Shown here: positions 25,811 to 35,402 of the stretch, one piece after another
Layout of the letters: every line of letters starts with the position of its first letter
How positions within the stretch are numbered: the stretch's first letter is position 1
Source: Anaeramoeba flamelloides
Taxonomy: Eukaryota > Metamonada > Anaeramoebidae
Assembly (NCBI GenBank): GCA_027625915.1
Contig: JANTQA010000072.1
Coordinates: 558,001 to 622,000 of the forward strand
Direction of reading: 5' to 3'
DNA: 64,000 nucleotides
Notes under the pieces: model-generated
Seen by the model: only the letters and a program-made list of their open reading frames with translations
Told to the model about the DNA's origin: nothing
Database searches by the model: none
Made by a program: the position numbers and the translations under genes

Positions 25811-25955
25811 TGAATTCTAAATGGGAAAAAAATTGTCACTTCATTTTCCAGATTTTTTTCAATATTGATTTCTCAAATAAGTAGGTTGTAATTTAAAAAC
25901 ACTATTTGAAAAAGGAAACTGAAAATGAAGTGAAAATTTATCCCATTTAGAATTA
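25811..25955. mobile_element. M6 short inverted-repeat element
   Basis: About 145 bp with arms of roughly 40 bp. Both arms, read inward, begin AATTCTAAATGGGA, then an A/T stretch and CACTTCATTTTC. The palindromic AATT at each end could be terminal sequence or target duplication. Weaker relatives of the core CACTTCATTTT occur near 9375 and 62297. Confidence 0.6.
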
Positions 25956-26119
25956 AAATATTGATATATTATTTTCTATCAAATCAACCAAAAAGATTTA
26001 GATCTCTTTGTTTATCAAAATAGATGAGTGGTTTTCGGTAATCTCTAAAATAGTTATTTTCAACATAAAATTGTGAACGATATATTAACCAAAGAAAAAA
26101 CACAAAATTAAAGAGAGTA

Positions 26120-26998
26120 TAGCCAGTTTCGCTTTTAAAGCACTCACTTGGAACCAAATTTTAGGCCAAAAAATATCAAATTTAGGTTCTAATCATTTAC
26201 CATGGATTTGCCCCAGATCCAAGGAGTCACATGAAAACCAAAAAGGGTATTGCGAAATTGCCCTTCTTTTGAATAATTAAATTCAAATAACAAAAAAATT
26301 TCAGTGAGGAAATCATTGGCAAAATATTCAATTAACAAAAAAAAAATTTATAAAAGTATTCTCAATTTCCAAAAAACCCAAATTTGAAAAAAAAAATCCA
26401 CTTGTTTCTTTTCTTAAATTTCCAAATTGTTAAATTTCTTCAATTTAAAACAAATTGTTTTCTTTAAGTACACAGCCAGTTTGATTCAATTTAATCTAAT
26501 TTGATTTTATTCTGTAACTCTTTATATTTTACTAAGTAAGGATTTTCTTGAATTCTTGGAAAATAATAACTTATTTGAGAAATGAAAAAAAATGAAAAAT
26601 AACAATCTTTGAGATCCCATAAAGTACAAAAAGTTGACACTCCGATACCAACATAGTTTTTTTCAAAAATATAATATTCACAACCATTCAAATTGGAAAT
26701 TGGGTGTCACTTTTGATACTTTTTTCTCAAAATGTCCTCTTTTTTGATTGCTGATTTTTGAAATCAATTCCATATCACATATTGATTGGTTTTTGATTTG
26801 TTTAAAGGTACTCATAAAAATTACAATTTTTTTTTATTAATATTTCAGAAAATTATTGTTAACCTTAATAATTAGTTTCGTAAGTATAAACATTTCCGTA
26901 TTTTTGTTTATTTAGTACACAAATTATTATAATAGAATTTGTAATTTTATGGTTTATTTCGGAATTTTTGTTTTTTGGCTTAAAAGTGGAAAGGGCAG
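26120..26998. mobile_element. Candidate element with M1-like ends enclosing an R1 repeat
   Basis: The left end GCCAGTTTCGCTTTTAAAGC and the right end (GGCTTAAAAGTGG then AAAGGGCAG) resemble the two M1 termini, with TA at 26118-26119 and 26999-27000. About 880 bp. The interior holds the R1 copy at 26195-26830. The right arm matches M1 less well than the left, so this could be two unrelated decayed M1 arms. Confidence 0.4.
26195..26830 (+). repeat. R1 interspersed repeat, copy a
   Basis: One of three same-orientation copies (others 27740-28225 and 50970-51615). Landmarks in order: TTCTTCAATTTAAAACAAAT, TTTAATCTAATTTGATTTTA, a block with AGTACAAAAAGTTGA, CACAACCATTCAAATTGG, and TCCTCTTTTTTGATTG. 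It carries a 66-codon minus-strand frame; copy b is broken in that frame and copy c matches it only loosely, so no gene is called. Confidence 0.75.
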
Positions 26999-27739
26999 TA
27001 TTAATAAAATTTTTTAAATATTTAAATTCTTCTATTGGACTTTAAACATTTATTTTTTCTTTTATTAATAATTCTTATATTTTGATTTTCTTTTTCAGCA
27101 AGTTATCCAATTCAAAATTTCCTTGAATTTTTTTACAGGTATCAATTTTTTTTATAAATGATTAGTTTTGGTTTAAAATTGTTTTCTTTATTCTATATCA
27201 AAAAAAAAAAATATTTAATTTTTAGGATATTATGGTTTTTTTACTGTAACTCTTTAGTTATTAAAAAGGGAATAAGAGATTATTTCTCTTTTTTTTTTTT
27301 TTTTCAATATATAGACAAATATTTATTTTTGAAGTTCAAAAAAATATTCTTAAGAAAAAAATAATAATCTAAAAATGAAAAATTGATATTGTGATGAAAA
27401 TTGGAAAGTATTTTCGATTTTTCACTCAATTCAAAAAACAAAATTTTTTTTTTTTTCTTTTTCATTTTTATAAATTATACTTACAGTTGTGGAAAAAAAG
27501 TGAAACTGGAATAACCTGAAGATTTTTTCTAAAAAGTATCGAAAATTTCACAAAAAATTTTTCCTGAGATTTCAGTCCTAGTACATAAATTTGTTACATA
27601 CTCAAGGTATGACTCCATCATCAAAGAAGGTATTGAGAAACTGAACTTATTTTGGTCCACCGTGTGGAAATAACAAAAACAAATATGAATAATCTTCAAT
27701 TCAAACAATTTCATTTAGATTAAAAAAGTCTAACAAAGA

Positions 27740-28225
27740 ATTCTCATAAAGAAAAAATTAAAATTTGAAAAAAAAGGTGATCTTTTCTTATTTTATCTTT
27801 CCAAAGAGTTAATTTCTTCAATTTTAAAACAAATTATTTTCTAAAAATTAAAAATCAATTTAATTTGATTTAATCTATTTTTTTTTTTTATTTTGTAACC
27901 CTCTATATTTAACAGAGCACGGATTTTAAAATATTTTACTTTGATCAAAATAATCATCAAAAACAATTAAAAAATAAAAAAATGAAAAAATCAATCTTTG
28001 ATATCTCATAAGGCACAAAAAGTTGATACTCCTAAACGAACTCAGTTTTTTTAAAAATTATAATATTCACAACCATTCAAATTGGAAATTGAGTATTGAT
28101 CTTTGGTACATTTTTCTTAAAATACCCTCTTTTTTGATGAATATTTTCGGAGATCGATCGTACATCAAAGGTTGGTTTTTTTTTCATTGGTTGTGTTCAC
28201 TCATAAAAATTGCTAAAACTTTTTT
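27740..28225 (+). repeat. R1 interspersed repeat, copy b
   Basis: Same order of landmarks as copy a, including CACAACCATTCAAATTGG and the preceding GCACAAAAAGTTGA block, with scattered substitutions and small indels. It lies about 640 bp upstream of the RhoGEF start. The stretch just upstream (27485-27510) has a short palindrome CAGTTGTGG...GTGAAACTG. Confidence 0.75.
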
Positions 28226-28867
28226 CCCTATCAAAAAAGTATTTTTTTTCAAAGTAATGAATCAACCTTTAACTTTTCCGAATGATGTTATTTGCAAAAT
28301 AACGCCAATGATTTACATAAGTAATATTCGTGTTACAGATTAACAATATTATCTCGGTTGTGTATTGTATTCAGATTAAAATCAATTCTGATAAATTTAA
28401 AAAAAAATCAATAAAATTTTTACTTCATTTTTACTTTTTTTATTATTAGCTACATTCTACTTTCATAACATCACTTTTCCAGAAAGATTTCCAAAATCAA
28501 CTTCTTTTTTTTTGATTTTTAGATTTTGAAGGTTGAAAATTCTTTTTTCATCTTATTTCCCTTAAAGTTAAAAAAAGTTAAAAATGTTGTTTGTACGAAA
28601 AAATAATGCAAGATTTTTAGAGTTAATCCCTTGGTTTTAAGGAAAAAATTTTTAGAATTGGATAAAAACCAAGAAAAGTATAATTACTGAATAACTTTTT
28701 CATATCAGCAAACATTCTTTTACATTTTTTTTATTTTATTTTTTGAAATTTGACTAATACTTTTAAATCGCTTTTTGATCTGACCACCAATATTTTTTTG
28801 TTCCAACTTTCCGAGTTTGAATTGTGACTTTTTTTTAAAAAAAAATACAAAAGAAAAAAGAATCTGA

Positions 28868-31483
28868 ATGACAACAGAAAGAACAAATTATAAATTTAAA
28901 AGTAAAAATACAAATCGAAAGTTATTTAAGACTAGTGGATCTTCGAATAAAGAAGTTCGAACGCTTTTTCGATCCAAAACTAGTAACACTCGTGCAAAAG
29001 ATAATACAAAATTAAAGGCCCCAAACACCAACACAAATCCAAAACCAAAAACAAATCCAAAACCAAATAACAACCCAAAAGCAAAAATAAAAAAGAAAAA
29101 TCCAAAAACAAAAACAAAAACAAAAACTCAAACAAAGAAAATATTTAGCCAAGAACAACAACAAAAAAAAGAAACAAGTGGAGAAGGGAATTCCCACGGA
29201 TTGAATAATGAAAAAGTCCAAGAAATTCAAACTGAACATAAAAACAGCGAAATTGAAAAGGAACTAAGACAAATCGAAAAGTTAACCTCAAGCCAATTAC
29301 AAATAAAAAAATTAAAAAATTTAATAATCAAGAAAGTAAATGAGTATGAAAACCAAATTGAGGACAAAAACACAGAATTAGAAATCTTGACCGAGACAAT
29401 TGAAGACTATGACACTGAAAAAGAAAAAACTAAAGAAAGAATTGAAAAATTACGAGCCGAAAGGGGTGAATTAGCTGAAATGTTCAAGTCAGCAGAAACG
29501 TTAGTGAAAAACAAAAATAAAAAAATTGAAGAAACAAAGAAAGAGATCGTAGATCTGAAAGAAAAATATTTTAAACAAAAAGAAGAACTCAAAAAGCAAA
29601 TAAGTGATAATAATGAATTAGTCGAAAAAAAAACTCAACTCGATGAACAAAATGAAAATTATGAAAAAAGTAAAAATGAATTTCAAAAAATTGAAAAAGA
29701 GTTAATTCTCAAAAATGAAGAACAGGAAAAAACGATTTTAAATTTAAAAAAAGAATTTGAAACACAGAAAAGCGAATTCAATCATTTAAGCCAAACTGAG
29801 ATCTCCAAAATTGAAAATCAATATCAAATTAAAGAAAAAGAAATGAAAGAACAATTACAAAATTGTGAATACCAATTTAATGAAAAACTAGTACAAGAAA
29901 AACAATTATTTGAGAAAAAAATCGAGGAATTAAAATCAAACGATGGTACACAATCAAAAGAAAAAGGCACCAAAATTGGAAAAGAAAAAGAAATAATCCA
30001 GGAATTGAAAAAGGAAATTGAAAATTTAAAAAAAGAAAAAGATTTGATTCAACAAAAAATGGAAAAATTAGAATTAGAAAAGGATAAGGATAAGGAACAA
30101 GAAGAGGAAAACGGAAAAGAAATGGGAAAAGGAAAAGAAGAAAAAGAAAAAGAAAAAGAGGAAATAAAAACGAAATCAAAAGCAGGAAATCCTTTAGAGA
30201 GTTATCAAAATTATTTAAGTAATGAAGGGGATAATTTCAAATCAAATGAATTGAATACATTAAAAAAAAAATTGTTAAATTTTAAAAAAGAGAACCTCCA
30301 ATTTAAATTAAAAATAAAAAAAAACGAAAACCTTTTTAAACAAATGAAACAAAAATTCGAAACGGATCTTGCAAATAAGGAGGATGAATTAAAAGAAAAA
30401 ACCAATGGCATAACAAAAATGGAAAAATTAAATACCAAATTACAAAAAAAAATACAATTAAATCAAAAATCTAATTTAGAGTATCTGGAAAAACTAGAAG
30501 AATTGGAATTAAAACAAAAAGAAAATGAAAGCTATATTTCACAGTTAAAAGATTACAATAATAAACTTTTAGAAAAAAATAATTTGTTAACAAATCAAAT
30601 AAAGGATAAAATTAATCAAAGAGTTAATAATATTAATAACTACGATGGTGTTGGTAATGATGATGACAATGATAATGATAATGATAATGATAATGATAAT
30701 GATAATGATAATGATAATGATAATGATAAAAAAAAAAAAATTGAAGCTATCGAAGAAACTCATCTTTCTGAAAATAATAATAAAGAATGCAATAGTATTG
30801 ATATTAGTGAATATGATGAGATTATTATTATTAAAATTCAAAAATTATTAAAAACTTATACTCAAAAATATATATATATAATGGCTATTGAGCAAAAAAA
30901 TCTCTTAAATAGTACTTCAAAGTCAGAAATTGAATATGTTTCCCAAATGCATTTTTTTGTTGATGAATATTTAAAGCCTATTCAAGAATTAAATGTCATG
31001 GATGACACTTTAATAAGCCACTTATTAAAAATATTAGAAAAAATGACTTCTTTAAGTTCAAAAATTACTCGAGATTTGACAAATATCATCCAAAATTATA
31101 ATACTAATTCCCATTTAAAAAATGAAGATGAAGAATGGAAAGAAAAATCCGTCTACAATAATTTTATTGATTACTCTAATGAAATGATTATTTATATCAG
31201 TTATTTTAAAGATATAACAAAATTTAATTCGATATTGAAAGTAAAATTATCTGAAGAAGATACAATAAAACAATTATTTTTAAATAAAAAAAAACTTTTC
31301 CCTACAAAATTAAATCTTTTTGAATTCGTAATAATCCCATTAAAAAGATTAACAGTTTATTATCGTTTTTTTAGAGATTTGTCAAAAACTATAAATAAAA
31401 ACAATATTGATTACCCCAATATCCAGAATTCTTTGATAAGAATAAGGAAATATAAATCATCAATAAAAAAAAATCAAAAATAA
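28868..31483 (+). CDS. Coiled-coil RhoGEF (DH domain) protein
   Basis: One exon, 871 residues, ATG at 28868. Residues 1-95 are basic, with Asn-Pro-Lys and Thr-Lys repeats. Residues about 95-600 are a long Lys/Glu heptad coiled coil. An Asn-Asp dipeptide run (encoded at about 30655-30729) acts as a hinge. Residues about 660-850 look like a Dbl-homology domain: the first conserved helix contains Glu-Tyr-Val-Ser-Gln-Met and Tyr-Leu-Lys-Pro-Ile, and the signature helix contains Pro-Leu-Lys-Arg-Leu-Thr-Val-Tyr-Tyr. DH domains exchange GDP for GTP on Rho-family GTPases. The usual adjacent PH domain is missing; the protein ends about 25 residues after the DH. The coiled coil probably dimerises or localises it. 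Substrate GTPase unknown. Confidence 0.75.
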   Translation: MTTERTNYKFKSKNTNRKLFKTSGSSNKEVRTLFRSKTSNTRAKDNTKLKAPNTNTNPKPKTNPKPNNNPKAKIKKKNPKTKTKTKTQTKKIFSQEQQQKKETSGEGNSHGLNNEKVQEIQTEHKNSEIEKELRQIEKLTSSQLQIKKLKNLIIKKVNEYENQIEDKNTELEILTETIEDYDTEKEKTKERIEKLRAERGELAEMFKSAETLVKNKNKKIEETKKEIVDLKEKYFKQKEELKKQISDNNELVEKKTQLDEQNENYEKSKNEFQKIEKELILKNEEQEKTILNLKKEFETQKSEFNHLSQTEISKIENQYQIKEKEMKEQLQNCEYQFNEKLVQEKQLFEKKIEELKSNDGTQSKEKGTKIGKEKEIIQELKKEIENLKKEKDLIQQKMEKLELEKDKDKEQEEENGKEMGKGKEEKEKEKEEIKTKSKAGNPLESYQNYLSNEGDNFKSNELNTLKKKLLNFKKENLQFKLKIKKNENLFKQMKQKFETDLANKEDELKEKTNGITKMEKLNTKLQKKIQLNQKSNLEYLEKLEELELKQKENESYISQLKDYNNKLLEKNNLLTNQIKDKINQRVNNINNYDGVGNDDDNDNDNDNDNDNDNDNDNDNDKKKKIEAIEETHLSENNNKECNSIDISEYDEIIIIKIQKLLKTYTQKYIYIMAIEQKNLLNSTSKSEIEYVSQMHFFVDEYLKPIQELNVMDDTLISHLLKILEKMTSLSSKITRDLTNIIQNYNTNSHLKNEDEEWKEKSVYNNFIDYSNEMIIYISYFKDITKFNSILKVKLSEEDTIKQLFLNKKKLFPTKLNLFEFVIIPLKRLTVYYRFFRDLSKTINKNNIDYPNIQNSLIRIRKYKSSIKKNQK
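30655..30729. repeat. Coding (GATAAT)n repeat
   Basis: Hexanucleotide tract encoding alternating Asp-Asn between the coiled coil and the DH domain. Copy-number change preserves frame. Confidence 0.9.
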
Positions 31484-34400
31484 TTTCAAATAAATATATT
31501 ATTCTTAGTTTAAAAGAAAGTAAGAATCATAATAATTTTAATGAGAGAAATTAACTCAAATGGATTATTATTATTATTTTATCAAAAAAATTTATTATTA
31601 ATTAAAAATAAAGTTTCTTAAACATTCAAAATCAAGATTTTAATCGATCTTGAAATATATAAATAGATATATATATATATATATACCTCTTTTTACTTTT
31701 TTTTTTTTTGTGATATTTATTTATTATTTATTTATTGATTGATTTTAAATATTTTTTGAAAAAAATACATTTTTAAACGGTATTTTTACATATATATATA
31801 TATGTATTAAAAGTTTTTTACGGAATAAAATAATTTTTTTTTTAAAAAAAAACAAACATATCATTTTAATTTTTAATTTTAATTTCTATCAAAAAAATAT
31901 TTTAACTACAAATTCACAAAACTAAAAAATTAGAAAAAATGTTTTTTTAGAAAATTGAAAATAAAAAAAAAACAACAATTATTTCAATTGATGTTACCTT
32001 TTTATAAAAAAATTTGTTACTGTCGTTTTTACAGTATTTTTCACAATTGTTTTACGACTCTGAAAATAAAATTTACATTTTTTATAATTATTTTTCTTCT
32101 TCTCCTTTTTCTTATTTTGATAAAGTTTCTTTAATTACTCCTTGGTCTCAATTAATAAATCAATAGAATTCACATTTTTTGAGACACGAAATTAAATTAG
32201 ATTACTGAGTCAAGAAATTTTATTCACACCAATCTCACAAATATTAATTGTGTTCTAGATCATTTGGAATTAGGGTTCTTGTTTTGTAAATCATTTTGCA
32301 AGATATCATTATCAAAACAAATTCAACAAAAAATGATCTAATCTATTAAAATATCAAAAAAGTTCATTTGTTTGTTTTTTTCCTGTTTTTCACTTCTAGT
32401 TATCATGATAAATGGAAGCGGGACTCCAAATCGCAAAAAAGTCTGGTGTTTTATTGGTAATATTGAGATTCTAAAATCTTACTGTGTTTTTTGTTGGGGT
32501 ATAAAAAGAAAAAAGGTCACCTTATCAAGGCATAATAAAAGCAAATAAGATTAAAAAGAAAAAAATAAATTACCAGAATTAAACAAATAGATTTGAAAAT
32601 GAACTTTTATTATCAAATTAAACAAAATTAACTAAAATTATATTTTATATTTTTTTGGTGTTCTTCCCTCATGGATATTTATTATTATTTTTTTTTTTTT
32701 TTTTTTTATCAATTAAGAAGAAGCTCTTTTCAAATATTTCTTTCTTTCTTTTTTTGTCATTTTTTTTTTAAAAAATATTAAAATTATTTGGTTCTGAACT
32801 TCTAATATTTAATGAAATTTAGATTTTAGGATTAATTCCCAACTCTTGGATTTAATTTAAAGGGCTTTCAAATGTAATTTACACTTCTTCAATCAAAAAA
32901 AAAATAAAAAAAAAAAATAAAATAATGATTAATTTGTTTTTATAACATATAAAATGGATGGGTATTCAAAAAAAAAAAAAAGATAATTTCATAAAATTAA
33001 ATTTTAAACTATTATCGATATTAAAAATTAGCAAATTCAATCATTTATGGTTTAAATCAAAGGATATTTTCTGAAAAAAAAAAGACTTTTGACTCAAAGA
33101 ATTATTCATTAGTAACCCATAATATTGAGATATTAAAAACAAGATAAATTCTTTTTTATGAATCAATATTAATTTAGTATTAAAATCCACAATTAACTAC
33201 TGTTAGCACTCTCACCTTTATTAAATTTTCGAAAATATGTATTGAGAAATGATTAGATCTCCCACTGAAATGATTAAAATTAAAGTATGTTATTATTGAA
33301 CGCAAATCACATTTGTTAACCATTGTTTAAATGTCTCTAAAAAATTCAATTTGTAAATTATTCCAATTAGTAATTAAAAAAATAATCTGATTAATGTAAT
33401 CAGATCCGTAAAATAGTAAAAACCCGAACAATTTTCAATAAAAATATACCTTTCGATATAATTTTAAAAGTTGATCCATCGATTATCAGACTACAAAGTT
33501 TCAAAATATCTTTCTTAAATGTTTTTAAAAATGTCGATTAGTAGTTAGTAAATTCAATTTACAAAAAAAAAAAAATAAATAATTGACTCTTGAGATTATT
33601 TTGATAAATTATTTTCACAAATTATTTCCACATATTGGAAAGATATTGATATTAATACTTGCTTTTGAAAGGAATCAAAACTAATTAATCTTTAGGTTTT
33701 TAGGTTTATAAGTTTTCTATAAATCTTGAACTGAAAAAAAAATCGAAAAAATATTTACTTTTAGAAGTTCTAAATTAGAATTATTAGATACTATTATTTG
33801 ACTTTCTTTCTTTAAATTTTGATAGGTAAAAAAGTGAAAATTTTCCCAAAAATAACTTATTTCTAATTATTTTCAGTCTACAAGAGTAAATATGGATTGT
33901 TGTATAAATTGTTTTCTTACACTTTTCGAGATAATTAAATAGTTATATATATTTATCCACATTTTGGCAAAACTAAACAAAACCACCTTTTTGATTTTTG
34001 AGCTTAAAAGGATTTTGAATATAAAATCGTTTGGTAAATACCAATATTTGTTTGAATTTTTTTTTTTTTAAAATTGAACTATTGGTTATTTTCAAACGAT
34101 TATTTCATTAAAATTAATATTAGTCTTAAATATAATCCCATATTATATTTATTATAACAAATTATTGGTAATGGTATATGACTCTTTATTTATCTCTAAA
34201 AGTGTAGAAACTCTATTTTTTACAACATCTATATTTACTCTAGTGTACAAAACGATCTGAGACTTTATTATTTTATCATTATTTCAATGATTTTTTAAAA
34301 GTTATGTCATCAATTTTACCATTAATCTCATTGGTACACGATTAAATATCCAATACTAGAAGAACCTATTGAGATGTTAATCCCTTAAAGAGAATAACAG

Positions 34401-35402
34401 CTTTTAATTAACATCTTTAATACCACTCATTTCAAATTAATAAAAGTATTTTTTACAATTTCCAAAATCACACCTAACAGAAATAATAAAAAAACCCTCC
34501 CAAACCAATTAAAAAAAAAATTCTTTGTTGATATTACGTCTTTCTCATTCTACCTTCAAGACAAGATGATTAATTTCATTATAATAGGAATATTCAAATA
34601 TATTCCGAAGAAATTTTACTTTTTTAGCTGCAAACCCAGAACAATAAAACAAAATTAAATTCTTGAAAGTATCATCGACCACACTATTATTACTTTGAAG
34701 TCACACTATATAAAATCCAAAATCAAAAGAAAGATTTACAATTGTTAAATTCTTGAAAAAAAGTATTTCTTAATTAAAAAAAAGTACATTATCACTTGTA
34801 CTTTAGTACTATTAATTGAAAAATAAATCGGACAAAATTTTCATTTATCTTTCCAAAATTAAATTATGATTTAAAAAATCCTTTGAATACAGAATTTTGA
34901 TAGTCCCGATCCTCTAACCACGTTAAACACGTTATATGGTTGAAAAATAATTCGATTTTCAAAGATTATTTCAAAGATTTTTTTTGGAACGATGAATGAA
35001 AATTTTGTCCGATTTATTTTACAATTAACAGTAAGTTCAACAACTTGAGTTGAAACAAAAACAAAGTATTAATTATCGTGATGTTTCGACGATCAATCAT
35101 TAGTAACCATTTGGTTGCCAGAAAAGAACATTTAAAAAAAAATCAAAATCTTTGAGTGTTTGAATAAAAACACCTTAAAAAAAGCTTGGTCATTTGGCAA
35201 TATTCAATGAAGTATCTTGTTCATCATAAAAAAGTATTTAATTTCAAAAAAATCACTTTACAAATCATTTTTTGTCATCTATTGGGTTGTCTCATTTTTG
35301 TAAAACCCAAAAAAAAAGACACAAAAATGCTTCGACCTTTTAAGAAATATTTCAAAACAGAACCTGTTTTAGATTACAAAAGTTCAGTATCAAATAACCA
35401 AA
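31484..35402. other. Gene-free interval of about 3.9 kb
   Basis: 3' flank of the RhoGEF gene, TA tracts near 31665-31685 and 31793-31803, numerous A and T runs, and the M4 element at 34809-35031, which ends about 370 bp before the glycosyltransferase start. No gene or RNA is supported. Confidence 0.55.
34809..35031. mobile_element. M4 MITE, copy a
   Basis: 223 bp with near-perfect inverted ends of about 50 bp (about four mismatches). Both arms, read inward, contain TTAATTG, then AAATAAATCGGACAAAATTT and TCATT. TA flanks both ends (34807-34808 and 35032-35033). Non-coding. A diverged second copy lies at 54041-54260. Confidence 0.85.

Larger units (their letters stand above)
25982..28867. other. 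Gene-free interval upstream of the RhoGEF gene
   Basis: Occupied largely by two R1 copies and M1-like ends. Remaining sequence is A/T-rich with homopolymers. The 640 bp directly before ATG 28868 presumably holds the promoter, but no defined element is recognised. Confidence 0.5.

Noticed and set aside
26491-26691. 66-codon minus-strand frame in R1 copy a
   Set aside because: Copy b has several stops in the equivalent frame, and the best frame of copy c differs, so conservation as protein is not supported.
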